15,976 bases of DNA from DASWHK01 sp036398215 (GCA_036398215.1 DASWHK010000296.1:1-15976), one strand, 5' to 3'; positions 1 to 8,131 are shown, numbered from the stretch's first letter. The notes: generated from the sequence alone by a model not told the origin. Translations and numbers: made by a program.

Positions 1-72
1 GTCATGGCGCAGCGGGCAACCATCCACGGCCCGCATTGGAGCGCGACGGCCGGCGCGCTATCTTGGTTGGCA

Positions 73-87
73 GTGGCGCTCCGCCAC
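73..87. repeat. small inverted repeat upstream of the M28 peptidase
   Basis: Perfect 6-base arms GTGGCG and CGCCAC flank a 3-base loop, ending 15 bases before the GAGGAAG ribosome-binding site of the peptidase. It could be a 5' leader hairpin or the tail of an upstream unit outside the window. The first 114 bases otherwise show nothing I can assign. Confidence 0.3.
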
Positions 88-114
88 ATCCACACATCCA
101 ATCGAGGAAGAGCC

Positions 115-1182
<1,068 letters not shown>

Positions 1183-1320
1183 GCGCGGTTTTCACCCGAC
1201 GGGCGTCGGCGATCTCCGGGCTGCGTCGCCGGGACGCGGGGCCTTTCGCAGACACGCCGCCCTGAAACCGTGCGGTTGCGCCGGCCTGCGCGAAGGGTAG
1301 CCGTCCCGGAAGATCCGCGG

Positions 1321-1336
1321 GGCCGAACTACCGGCC
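1321..1336. terminator. weak hairpin spanning the stop codon of the membrane-protein gene
   Basis: GGCCG (1321-1325) and CGGCC (1332-1336) form a 5-base inverted repeat whose loop contains the minus-strand TAG stop. There is no T-tract on either side. The 145 bases between the two convergent genes (1183-1327) contain no better terminator. Confidence 0.2.
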
Positions 1337-1909
1337 GTTGCCGTTCTCGATCTCGGTGGCGACTCGGTCGAGCGCCGAGACCACCTGGCGGCCGGCGCGG
1401 TAGGCGTCCTCGAGCTTGCGGCGCTGGGCGGGCGACAGGTTGTTGGAGTGCAGCACGCCGCGGACGGCGAACAGCAGCTCGGTGAGCGGCTCGTTGAGCG
1501 CGTCCTCGATGCGGTTGAGGGCCTCGATCTCGCCGTCGCGCGCCGCTGCACGCTGCTTGAGGCGGAAGCGGCTCTTCATCCGCGGCGCGAACTCCAGCTC
1601 GCGGGCGAGGAAGATCGTCCAGATCCCGAAGCCGAGGCTGAGGACCAGGAAGACCCAGAGCACTGGCGTCTGGAAGACCGCGTCGGCGATGCCCTGCGGG
1701 AGGGCGCCGAACTCGCTGAGGAAGAACATCACCACGAAGATCACGTGCAGGGTCAACAAGACGCCGCCCGAGACCACCATCACGTAAGGACGCTGCAGGT
1801 CGGGAAGGTCGGTGAACAGGTGGCGCCGCCAGTGATGGATCAACAGCAGGATGTTCGCCGTCCAGACACCGACCGTCGCGGTGCCCATCACCAGCGCTTG
1901 GGTTTCCAT
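1328..1909 (-). CDS. small membrane protein with a degenerate HisKA-like helix pair
   Basis: 193 residues. Three membrane segments are visible, about 8-26, 43-65 and 78-102, followed by a basic stretch (RMKSRFRLKQR, 110-120) that should face the cytoplasm. Residues 128-188 resemble the dimerisation/phosphoacceptor helices of histidine kinases: the segment DALNEPLTELL lines up with HELRTPLTAIL, and LSPAQRRKLEDAYRAGRQVV with the second helix. The phosphoacceptor His is replaced by Asp136 and no ATPase domain follows. Start at 1909 is preceded by GGAGG; upstream in-frame codons look non-coding. It is divergent from a stand-alone receiver gene, which suggests a partner, but this is inference. The HisKA likeness is my reading by eye and could be chance helix similarity; otherwise the protein is an uncharacterised membrane protein. 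Confidence 0.8.
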   Translation of the reverse strand: METQALVMGTATVGVWTANILLLIHHWRRHLFTDLPDLQRPYVMVVSGGVLLTLHVIFVVMFFLSEFGALPQGIADAVFQTPVLWVFLVLSLGFGIWTIFLARELEFAPRMKSRFRLKQRAAARDGEIEALNRIEDALNEPLTELLFAVRGVLHSNNLSPAQRRKLEDAYRAGRQVVSALDRVATEIENGNGR

Positions 1910-1968
1910 CGTGCCTCCGCGGGGGGCCGGCGGATCGCGCGGTCCCGGTTCGAGCTCGCCCCGACCAG

Positions 1969-1977
1969 AGTGTAGCA
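1969..1977 (-). promoter_or_regulatory. candidate extended -10 promoter for the membrane-protein gene
   Basis: On the minus strand this reads TGCTACACT, an extended -10 (TGn then TACACT) about 60 bases before the ATG at 1909. No -35 is recognisable. The same 14 bases, CGGCCTGCTACACT, recur upstream of efp at 10919-10932. Confidence 0.35.
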
Positions 1978-2117
1978 GGCCGCTCGGCGGCCCCCCGGCG
2001 CCGCGTCGCGGCAAGAAAAATTGGGCGAAAACGCCACGCTAGGGGCCCCCAGGGGCGAATCTCGGCGGCGGCGTAAAAATCGGCCGCAAAGCACTTTCCG
2101 CGTTGTGCCCTATAGGC

Positions 2118-2123
2118 TATGAT
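2118..2123 (+). promoter_or_regulatory. candidate -10 element of the receiver gene
   Basis: TATGAT in a locally AT-rich stretch, 49 bases before the TTG start. The matching -35 position (TTTCCG, 2095-2100) is poor, so the promoter may need an activator. The 263-base divergent region 1910-2172 also holds the extended -10 for the opposite gene and the palindrome at 2131-2151. Confidence 0.4.
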
Positions 2124-2130
2124 TGTTTTT

Positions 2131-2151
2131 ACAGCACTTTAACTGTGCTGT
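2131..2151. promoter_or_regulatory. operator-like palindrome at the receiver-gene promoter
   Basis: ACAGCAC, 7-base spacer, GTGCTGT: perfect 7-base arms. It begins about 8 bases after the TATGAT element, about where transcription would start, so it could be a repressor operator or a 5' hairpin. The half sequence AGCACTTT also occurs 43 bases upstream (2090-2097). Confidence 0.45.
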
Positions 2152-2172
2152 CGTATGCTGGAGTGATGAATC

Positions 2173-2568
2173 TTGTCTAACTTTATGTCGGTTCAGGGAA
2201 CCAACCACATCCTCGTCGTCGACGACGAGTCGGACGTTCGCGAGCTTCTCAGCAAGTTCCTCACCCGCCGCGGCTACGAGGTCAACACGGCGAGCGACGG
2301 CATGGCCGCCATGGAGGCCATCCGGGACAACCGGCCGGACATCGTGCTGCTGGACATCCGCCTGCCGAAGATCGACGGCCTGTCGGTCCTGCAGCGGCTG
2401 CGCGACGAATCCGAGAACGTCGCGATCATCACGATGTCGGGCGTCGCCGACGAAGATACGGCCCGCAGGAGCCTGGAGCTCGGCGCCGCCGACTTCATCA
2501 CCAAGCCGTTCAACCTCCCCTACCTCGAGACCAGCCTGCTGGCCAAGCTGATCCTGCTCGAGGGGTAA
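2173..2568 (+). CDS. single-domain response regulator (CheY-like receiver)
   Basis: 131 residues forming one receiver domain and nothing else. Visible landmarks are the acidic pocket VVDDE (residues 15-19), phosphoacceptor Asp62 in IVLLDIRLP, the conserved Thr/Ser position in TMSG, and Lys113 in TKPFNLPYLE. With no output domain it should act by protein contact, either as a phosphate shuttle or on a partner kinase. The TTG at 2173 was preferred over the ATG at 2185 because GGAG (2160-2163) sits 9 bases before TTG while nothing suitable precedes the ATG; the upstream frame gives no better choice. It is divergent from the pseudo-HisKA membrane protein and converges with the alcohol dehydrogenase. 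No full histidine kinase is adjacent. The receiver call is firm; the partner is unknown. Confidence 0.9.
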   Translation: MSNFMSVQGTNHILVVDDESDVRELLSKFLTRRGYEVNTASDGMAAMEAIRDNRPDIVLLDIRLPKIDGLSVLQRLRDESENVAIITMSGVADEDTARRSLELGAADFITKPFNLPYLETSLLAKLILLEG

Positions 2569-2589
2569 GCGGTCGGGGACGTCGGCAAC

Positions 2590-2606
2590 GCGGGGTTCGG
2601 CCCCGC
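2590..2606. terminator. GC-rich hairpin between convergent genes
   Basis: GCGGGG, loop TTCGG, CCCCGC: a compact 6-base stem in the 37 bases between the receiver and alcohol dehydrogenase stops. Its last base is also the last base of the dehydrogenase TAG on the minus strand. No T-tract, so factor-independent termination is uncertain; a bidirectional stop or mRNA 3'-end protection is possible. Confidence 0.4.
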
Positions 2607-3604
2607 TATGGCATCAACACCGCCGCCGCCTCGAGCTTCGACTCCTTCATGGCCAGCAGCACGCGGTTGGCGTCCTCGAGCTCGAAGGTCTCGACGCGTG
2701 CCTCGATCGGAATCTCGGCGGCCAGCTCGAGCAGCTCCCGCGCATCCCGATGGGTCAGGTTGGTGACGCTGCGCAGCGTCCGCTCCCCATACAGGTGCTC
2801 GCGATAGTCGAGCTCGGGGATCGGGTCCATGTGGATGGCGTTGATGGCGACCGTTCCCCTGGGTCGCAGGGCACGCAGCGCCTCGCGCACGATCCAGCCG
2901 GCGGGCGCGAAGATGACCGCGGCGTGGAGCCGCGCCGGCGCCTCGCTCTTGGCCCCGCCGACCCAGGTGGCGCCCAACCGCTTGGCGAGCTCGCGATGGT
3001 GGGCGGCGCGGGTGAACACGAATACCTCGCAATCCCAGTGACGGGCCACCTGGATGGCCAGGTGCGCCGAGGCGCCGAAGCCGTAGAGGCCGAGGCGCTG
3101 CCCCGGTTGCACCTCCGACAGCCGCAACGACCGGTAACCGATGACGCCGGCGCACAGCAGCGGCGCCACCTCGGGGTCGCCAAGCGCCTGGGGCAGCGGG
3201 TGGGCCGCCGCCTGCGGCACCACCACCGACTCGGCGTAGCCGCCGTCGACGTGGTAGCCGGTGAAGCGGGCATCGGCGCAGAGGTTCTCGCGGCCGCTCT
3301 CGCACAGGTCGCAGCTCCCGCAGGCGCTCGACATCCAGGTGATGCCGACACGTTCGCCGATCCGCCGCGCATCGACGCCGGGACCCACCGCCTCGATCTC
3401 CCCGACGATCTGATGGCCGGGGATCAGCGGCTTGCGCACCAGCGGCAGGTCACCCTCGGCGATGTGCAGGTCGGTACGGCAGACGCCGCACGCCTTGACG
3501 GTGAGGCGCAGCTCGCCCGGCCCCGGCTCGGGCGCCGCGCATTCCTCGAGGCGTAGCGGCTCCTTGTCGATCGGCGCCTGCGTGTGGAGTCGTAACGCCC
3601 GCAT
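2606..3604 (-). CDS. zinc-dependent alcohol dehydrogenase (AdhP/AdhA-like)
   Basis: 332-residue medium-chain dehydrogenase, oxidising alcohols or reducing aldehydes with NAD(P)H in the cytoplasm. Catalytic zinc ligands are Cys42 (GVCRTD), His64 (IPGHQIVG) and Cys151 (LLCAGVIGY); the structural zinc site is Cys95, Cys98, Cys101 and Cys109 (CGSCDLCESGRENLC). The Rossmann loop is GFGASA (175-180), and Arg199 after the second strand hints at NADP, although this is weak. The GHQ in place of the commoner GHE is usual in this subgroup. The ATG at 3604 has AGGA 7 bases ahead and begins the standard family N-terminus, so the longer open frame to 3706 is discarded. Divergent from proline dehydrogenase with 113 bases between starts. 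The true substrate is not evident. Confidence 0.92.
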   Translation of the reverse strand: MRALRLHTQAPIDKEPLRLEECAAPEPGPGELRLTVKACGVCRTDLHIAEGDLPLVRKPLIPGHQIVGEIEAVGPGVDARRIGERVGITWMSSACGSCDLCESGRENLCADARFTGYHVDGGYAESVVVPQAAAHPLPQALGDPEVAPLLCAGVIGYRSLRLSEVQPGQRLGLYGFGASAHLAIQVARHWDCEVFVFTRAAHHRELAKRLGATWVGGAKSEAPARLHAAVIFAPAGWIVREALRALRPRGTVAINAIHMDPIPELDYREHLYGERTLRSVTNLTHRDARELLELAAEIPIEARVETFELEDANRVLLAMKESKLEAAAVLMP

Positions 3605-3703
3605 GGTTATCCTGTCGCCGGACTGATGGCCTGTTTCCAGCGCGACCTTCCGAGCGCTGTCGCGGCGACGCGGCAGGATGTCGCGATCACCGCCGGTTCC
3701 ACC

Positions 3704-3720
3704 CATCGTACCCGACGATG
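3704..3720 (+). promoter_or_regulatory. hairpin enclosing the proline dehydrogenase start codon
   Basis: CATCGT and ACGATG (5-base loop) pair perfectly, and the 3' arm contains the ATG start at 3718-3720. No clear Shine-Dalgarno is present. Short, so possibly coincidental. Confidence 0.25.
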
Positions 3721-4644
3721 AACCCGATCAGCTCGATCGTCCTGAAGATGTCCGAGAGCCCGGCGTGGCAGCGCCGCATCGGCGGCTGGCGGGTGACCCG
3801 GCGGGTGGTGCGCCGCTTCATGCCCGGCGAGGAGCTCGACGACGGCATCGGCGCGGTGCGAAGTCTCAACGAGCGCGGCTTCTCGGCGTCGCTCAACCCG
3901 GTGGGCGAGCACGTCCACAGTGAGGCCGAAGCCGAGGCGGCGGCGGCCCAGTACGTCACCATCCTGCGGCGGGTGCGCGACGAGGGGCTGGACAGTAACC
4001 TGTCGGTGAAGCTGTCGCTGCTCGGCCTCGACCTCGGCGCCGAGGTGGCGGTCGCCAACCTCACCCGGGTCCTGGAGTCGGCCGCCGAGCAGAACGCGTT
4101 CGTGCGCATCGACATGGAGAGCTCCGGCTACGTCGATCCGACGCTGCGGATCCACGAGCGCCTGCGCGGCCGCTTCCCGGAGCTCGGCGTCGTCATCCAG
4201 TCGTATCTGAAGCGCAGCGCCGCCGACGTCGAGGCCCTCGCCGCCAAGGGCGCCGCGATCCGCCTGGTGAAGGGCGCCTACAAGGAGCCCCCCGAGATCG
4301 CCTTCGCCGACAAGGCCGACGTCGACCGCAACTTCGCCGAGCTGATGGAGCGGCTACTGCGCGACGACGCGCGCGCCGCCGGCGTGCGCTTGGCGGTCGC
4401 CACCCACGATGCGGCGCTGGTCGAGCGCGGCATCGAGCTGGCTCGGCAGCGCGGCATCGACGCGAACCTCGAGTTTCAAATGCTGTACGGCATCGGCCGC
4501 GGCCTTCAGGAGAAGACGCGGGCCGCCGGATACCCGGTGCGCATCTACGTCAGCTACGGCCCCGCCTGGTACCCCTGGTTCATGCGCCGCCTCGCCGAGC
4601 GCCCGGCCAACCTCGGGTTCTTTCTGAGGCACCTGTTCGGCTAG
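3718..4644 (+). CDS. proline dehydrogenase (monofunctional PutA/FadM-type)
   Basis: 308 residues, the usual length for stand-alone proline dehydrogenases. This FAD enzyme oxidises L-proline to pyrroline-5-carboxylate and passes electrons to quinone at the membrane, the first step of proline use as carbon and nitrogen. A TIM barrel is supported by conserved segments: Lys98 (NLSVKLS), Asp132 (RIDMESSGY), Gln161 (VIQSYLKR), RLVKGAYKE (182-190), THD (229-231), EFQMLYG (252-258) and the C-terminal YVSYGPAWYPWFMRRLAERPAN with the substrate-carboxylate arginines near 290. The ATG at 3718 gives the standard N-terminus but lacks an evident ribosome-binding site. The pyrroline-5-carboxylate dehydrogenase needed to finish the pathway is not in the window. 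The divergent alcohol dehydrogenase may share regulation, but nothing shows this. Assignment is firm. Confidence 0.95.
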   Translation: MNPISSIVLKMSESPAWQRRIGGWRVTRRVVRRFMPGEELDDGIGAVRSLNERGFSASLNPVGEHVHSEAEAEAAAAQYVTILRRVRDEGLDSNLSVKLSLLGLDLGAEVAVANLTRVLESAAEQNAFVRIDMESSGYVDPTLRIHERLRGRFPELGVVIQSYLKRSAADVEALAAKGAAIRLVKGAYKEPPEIAFADKADVDRNFAELMERLLRDDARAAGVRLAVATHDAALVERGIELARQRGIDANLEFQMLYGIGRGLQEKTRAAGYPVRIYVSYGPAWYPWFMRRLAERPANLGFFLRHLFG

Positions 4645-4750
4645 GAAATGGCTAGCTGCTCGGCCCTGACCGACGCTGCACGCATGTTTGCCGAAGCTGA
4701 TAAACGGATTCGAGTCAGTCGCAGCTTTGCCGCATACCGGGGGCGTAAAG

Positions 4751-4771
4751 GGTGCCGGACTCGTCGGCACC
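4751..4771. terminator. hairpin between convergent genes
   Basis: GGTGCCG, 7-base loop, CGGCACC: perfect 7-base arms in the 126 bases between proline dehydrogenase and the ABC permease. The right arm ends on the last base of the permease TAG (minus strand). No T-tract follows on either strand. The rest of 4645-4770 shows nothing. Confidence 0.45.
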
Positions 4772-5592
4772 TAGGCGACCAGCGCCACGATCAGGTAGAG
4801 GGCGGTGAGGATGCCGAGCGCCGTGCCGATGCGCCGGGCGCCGAGCGGCTGGGTCGATTCCCAGCGGAACAGCAGGCGGTCGAGGCCGAAGGCGACGAAG
4901 CCGCTGACGATCATCACCGTGATCGGCACCCACTGCTGCAGCAACGGCTCGTGGCGCACCATCACGCCGTCGAGCGCCAGCACCAGATAGGTGGTCGGCA
5001 GCATCCTGCTGAAGGCCTGCAGCCAATCGGGCAGCATTTGCATCGGCAGCGCGGCGCCCGACAGGAAGATCATCGGGAAGAAGATCAGGTTGCCCACCGG
5101 CGGCGCCGATCGCATGTCTTTGGCGGCGCTTCCCATGATCAGGCCGAGGGGGACGAACGCCCAGATGCCGGCCAGCAGCACCACGGCGATCACCGCCAGC
5201 GGGGCGCCGAAGTCGATGCCCAGCAGCAGCCAGGCGATCAGCCCCTGCATCGCGAGAGAGGCGGCGACGGTGACCAGGCAGCGGATCGCGTTGGCGACGA
5301 TGACCGTCATCTCGGTGGCGGGCGTCACCCAGATGCGGCGCAGGATGCCCTGCTCGCGCTCGCTGACCATCGTGTAGGCGACGCCGAAGAAGCTGCCCGC
5401 GAAGGCGGTGATGGTCAGCAGGCCGGGGACGCGGGCGTCGAGGCCGCCGGGCACGTTGCGGTAGATGAGCGCGAACAGCAGCAGCCACACCTGCGGGAAC
5501 GCCAGCGTCCAGATGAGCCCCGCCCGCGAGCGCATCGCCTGCAGCAGGTAGGCGCGGCTCAGCTCCAGCGTTCCTCGCAAACGGCCGCTCAC
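4771..5592 (-). CDS. ABC-2 type transporter permease
   Basis: 273 residues, the usual size of one ABC-2 permease subunit. About six membrane segments are visible, roughly 26-45, 56-76, 102-124, 130-152, 166-187 and 222-240, with a further hydrophobic stretch near the end (255-272). The short cytoplasmic helix SEREQGILRRIWVTP (77-91) is the typical coupling segment following the second membrane helix. The gene starts with GTG and overlaps the ATPase stop by four bases (GTGA), so the two are translationally coupled. Together they should form a homodimeric exporter of a drug, lipid or polysaccharide type, moving substrate out of the cytoplasm. The substrate cannot be read from sequence. Confidence 0.92.
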   Translation of the reverse strand: MSGRLRGTLELSRAYLLQAMRSRAGLIWTLAFPQVWLLLFALIYRNVPGGLDARVPGLLTITAFAGSFFGVAYTMVSEREQGILRRIWVTPATEMTVIVANAIRCLVTVAASLAMQGLIAWLLLGIDFGAPLAVIAVVLLAGIWAFVPLGLIMGSAAKDMRSAPPVGNLIFFPMIFLSGAALPMQMLPDWLQAFSRMLPTTYLVLALDGVMVRHEPLLQQWVPITVMIVSGFVAFGLDRLLFRWESTQPLGARRIGTALGILTALYLIVALVA

Positions 5593-6584
5593 GGCGCGCC
5601 GCCCTCCGCCGCCCGCTGCTCGACCTCGGTCGCGGCGGTGGCGGCCGGCTCGACGGCGACCACCTCCCTGGCCGCCGCCAGCAGCTCGGGATCGTCGACC
5701 AGCTCCAGGTAGACGTCCTCGAGCGTCGGCCGGCGCATGTGCAGGTCGGTGAGGGTGACCCGCTGGGAGCGGAGAATCTCACCGAGGGCGACGATCGTCG
5801 CCGCCGGATCGGCGGTGGCGAAGCGATAGTGCTTGCCGCGCCGTCCGAGGTCCTCGGCGCCGCCGGCCAGCAGCGGCGCCGGATCGAAGGCGCCCTCGAC
5901 GTCGATGTCGATCGTCGTCTTGCCCTCCGACCGCTTCACCAGCTCGAGCGGCGTGCCGTCGGCGACGACGGCGCCGCGGTTGAGGATGATCACCCGCCGG
6001 CAGAGCTTCTCGGCCTCTTCGATGTAGTGGGTGGTGAGGATGATCGTGCGGCCGCGCTCGCCCAGGCCGCGGATGATCTCGTGGAGCTGCCGCCGTGCCG
6101 AGGGGTCGAGCCCGGCGGTGGGCTCGTCGAAGATCAGCAGCTCGGGGTCGTGAATCAGCGCCATGCCGATGGCCAGGCGCTGCTTCTGGCCGCCCGAGAG
6201 GTTGCGGGTGAGCTCGTCGGCTTTGCCGGTCAGGTTGATCTGCTCGAGCACCGCGGCAACGGGCAAGGAGCTCTCATAGAAGGCCGCGAACAGCCGCAGC
6301 ACCTCGGCGGCGGTGAGGTCGTTGGGGATCTGCGTCGCCTGCAGCTGGGCGCCGAGCCGCTGCTGCAACGCCGGGGCCTGCCGCGTCGGGTCGAACCCGA
6401 GGACCGTGACCTCTCCGGAGGTCGGAGATCGCAACCCTTCGAGGATCTCCACCAGCGTCGTCTTGCCGGCGCCGTTGGGGCCGAGCAGCCCGACGACGCC
6501 ACCGCTCTCGATGTCGAGATCAATCCCCTCCAGCGCCCGCGTGGCGCCGTACGTTTTGGTGAGTGATCGGATGCGGATGCTCAT
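5589..6584 (-). CDS. ABC-2 type transporter ATP-binding protein
   Basis: 331 residues. Walker A GPNGAGKT (35-42), Q-loop region near 82-85, signature LSGGQKQR (129-136), Walker B LLIFDEP (149-155) with catalytic Glu154, D-loop GLDP, and H-loop His186 (TTHYIEE) are all intact, so it should hydrolyse ATP. Residues about 220-300 form the C-terminal extension common in drug and polysaccharide exporters (ending RPTLEDVYLELV), and the last 30 residues are Ala/Glu-rich. It drives the permease with which it overlaps. The ATG at 6584 gives the exact family N-terminus but has no Shine-Dalgarno; a TAGACT lies only 9 bases upstream on the minus strand, hinting at a near-leaderless mRNA. Specificity is unknown. 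Confidence 0.95.
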   Translation of the reverse strand: MSIRIRSLTKTYGATRALEGIDLDIESGGVVGLLGPNGAGKTTLVEILEGLRSPTSGEVTVLGFDPTRQAPALQQRLGAQLQATQIPNDLTAAEVLRLFAAFYESSLPVAAVLEQINLTGKADELTRNLSGGQKQRLAIGMALIHDPELLIFDEPTAGLDPSARRQLHEIIRGLGERGRTIILTTHYIEEAEKLCRRVIILNRGAVVADGTPLELVKRSEGKTTIDIDVEGAFDPAPLLAGGAEDLGRRGKHYRFATADPAATIVALGEILRSQRVTLTDLHMRRPTLEDVYLELVDDPELLAAAREVVAVEPAATAATEVEQRAAEGGAP

Positions 6585-6781
6585 CGGGGCGCCAGTCTAC
6601 ACGGGCCTGCCGGCGATGGCCGCGTCGAGCCTCCTCGACGATGACTTCAGGATTGCCTGCGGCGGCTCTCCTTGCCCTACCCCGAAACCCAACCACCGTG
6701 GCCTGTCTCACAATTGGGGGGCCCCCGACCACCGCAACTCCTCTTTCATCCCATGTGCACCGAGAGGGCTATGCCGGACTG
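6585..6781. other. 197-base intergenic region upstream of the ABC exporter
   Basis: No gene is supported here. It contains TAGACT on the minus strand at 6594-6599 (a possible -10 for the exporter) without a recognisable -35, and a GGGGGCCCCC palindrome at 6717-6726 with no T-tract. I see no clear terminator for the upstream membrane-protein gene. Confidence 0.4.
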
Positions 6782-8074
6782 CTATGCGATCGGAGCCGCG
6801 GGCGAGGTGGCGGGCATCGCGGCGGCCCCGGGATCCGCGCCCTTCCTGGCGCGCACGGCGAGGAAGATGCCGCCGAGCCCGGCGATGACGGCGGCCAGCC
6901 AGATCAGGAAGCCGACGTAGGGAATCTTGGTGAGGAAGTAGAACAGCAGCAGGCCGAGCGCCAGCGAGGCGTAGGCGGAGGGCTCGCGGCCGCCCCGGAC
7001 CCATCGCAGCAGCCGGTCGCCGATGGTTTGCGAGGCGACCAGGCGGGCCAGGTAGACGGCGATGAGGTAGATAAGCAGCGTCAGGAGGCCGAGGGGGAGC
7101 GTCACCAGCAGGATGATCGCCAGGATCGACGCCGCCGGCAGCACCACCGCGACCACGAAGCCGAAGCCGAGGCCGAGGGCCGGCTGGCTCGCCAGGCAGG
7201 CCGCCGGCCGCCGGGCGGCGTCGCCGCCGAGCGCCAGCGCCACCGCGCCAACGAAGAAGCTGGCCAGGAACCACCAGCAGCCCCACATGACGCTCCAGAC
7301 GCTGAACCACCTCCCGGAAGGTGCGCGCTCCTCTTCCTCCGCGTCCTCCCGCGGCGCGAAGTAACGGAGCTGCCCGCTGATCCGGGCGCCGGGGTCGATG
7401 CTCGCCTCGCGCGCCGACTCGTAGCGAAGATCGCCTTCGATCACCGCCTGTGGGCCGACCTCCAGCTCGCCGACCTCGATGCTCACGTCGCCGTGCACCG
7501 TGCCGTTGAGCACCACGGCGCCGCCGGCGTAGCTGATCGGGCCGCCGACCGTGCCGTTGATCGTCAGCCCCCCGCTGCTGCCGTAGATGGCGCCCTCGAC
7601 GGCGCCGGTATCGCCGATCGTCAGGTCGCCGACGAAGCTGTACAGGTCGCCGCCGACCCGGCCGTCGATCCGTGCCTTCTGGGCGAACAGGAACAGGTCG
7701 CCGCCGATCACCCCTTCGGCGACGAGGTCGACCTTCTGGGCGCCGATGAAGGCGTTGTCGGCGACGTTCCCCGAGATCGTCGGCAGCCAGGCCCACACGA
7801 AGAGGTCGTTGGCGACGTCGGAAAAGTCGAAGATGTCGTTGAAGATCAGCCGCGTGCCGCCGACCCGAACGCTCTGCGCCCCCTCGCCGAGTTGCTCGCG
7901 GATGGTGAGCCGGAACTCCTCTACCTCTTGCTGCGGATCCTGCCGCGGACCCTGCGACGGCGCGCCGCCCGCCTCGCCCTGCGGCGGTTGCTGAGCCTGC
8001 GATGGGGGCGAGCCGCCGGCCTGAACGACGGCGGCGATGACGACCAGAAGCTGGAAGGCTCGGGCGGAGATCAT
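6782..8074 (-). CDS. membrane protein with bactofilin-like repeat domain
   Basis: 430 residues in three parts. Residues 1-28 are a hydrophobic N-terminus (QLLVVIAAVVQA) that may be a signal peptide, then a Gln/Pro-rich linker to about 50. Residues 95-235 carry short hydrophobic/Gly repeats (GNVADNAFIGAQ, GVIGGDLFLFAQ, GRVGGDLYSFVGD, GTVGGPISYAGG, GTVHGDVSIEVG), the pattern of a right-handed beta-helix of the polymer-forming bactofilin type. After an acidic linker (DAEEEER), residues 257-407 contain about five membrane helices. If the N-terminus is a signal peptide, the beta-helix sits outside the cytoplasm, unlike classical bactofilins. It probably has a role in envelope organisation; this is inference. 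The ATG at 8074 lacks a strong ribosome-binding site but no longer start is available. Genes on both sides are in the same direction, but gaps of over 120 bases argue against an operon. Confidence 0.82.
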   Translation of the reverse strand: MISARAFQLLVVIAAVVQAGGSPPSQAQQPPQGEAGGAPSQGPRQDPQQEVEEFRLTIREQLGEGAQSVRVGGTRLIFNDIFDFSDVANDLFVWAWLPTISGNVADNAFIGAQKVDLVAEGVIGGDLFLFAQKARIDGRVGGDLYSFVGDLTIGDTGAVEGAIYGSSGGLTINGTVGGPISYAGGAVVLNGTVHGDVSIEVGELEVGPQAVIEGDLRYESAREASIDPGARISGQLRYFAPREDAEEEERAPSGRWFSVWSVMWGCWWFLASFFVGAVALALGGDAARRPAACLASQPALGLGFGFVVAVVLPAASILAIILLVTLPLGLLTLLIYLIAVYLARLVASQTIGDRLLRWVRGGREPSAYASLALGLLLFYFLTKIPYVGFLIWLAAVIAGLGGIFLAVRARKGADPGAAAMPATSPAAPIA

Positions 8075-8115
8075 GGCTCGAATGCGGGTCTGCGGCTAGT
8101 TTCGATGGTACGGGT

Positions 8116-8131
8116 CCGCCGGCACCGGCGG
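8116..8131. repeat. perfect 16-base palindrome-like element
   Basis: CCGCCGG, CA, CCGGCGG between the LytTR stop (8202) and the bactofilin-like start (8074). No T-tract on the minus strand. It could help end the upstream operon or be an operator for the downstream gene; a TTGACT sits just before it on the minus strand without a well-spaced -10. Confidence 0.3.

Noticed and set aside
4..114. N-terminal extension of the M28 peptidase to position 4
   Set aside because: No ribosome-binding site, and it would place 37 residues ahead of an evident signal peptide; GAGGAAG supports ATG 115.
2166..2180. Five-codon mini-ORF (ATG AAT CTT GTC TAA) overlapping the receiver TTG start
   Set aside because: The GGAG is only two bases from this ATG but well spaced for TTG 2173; most likely chance.
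4648..5712. 354-codon plus-strand open frame opposite the ABC permease
   Set aside because: Gln/Asp/His/Arg-rich antisense shadow without any recognisable motif.
6717..6726. GGGGGCCCCC palindrome as terminator or operator
   Set aside because: No T-tract, no loop and common by chance in such GC-rich DNA.
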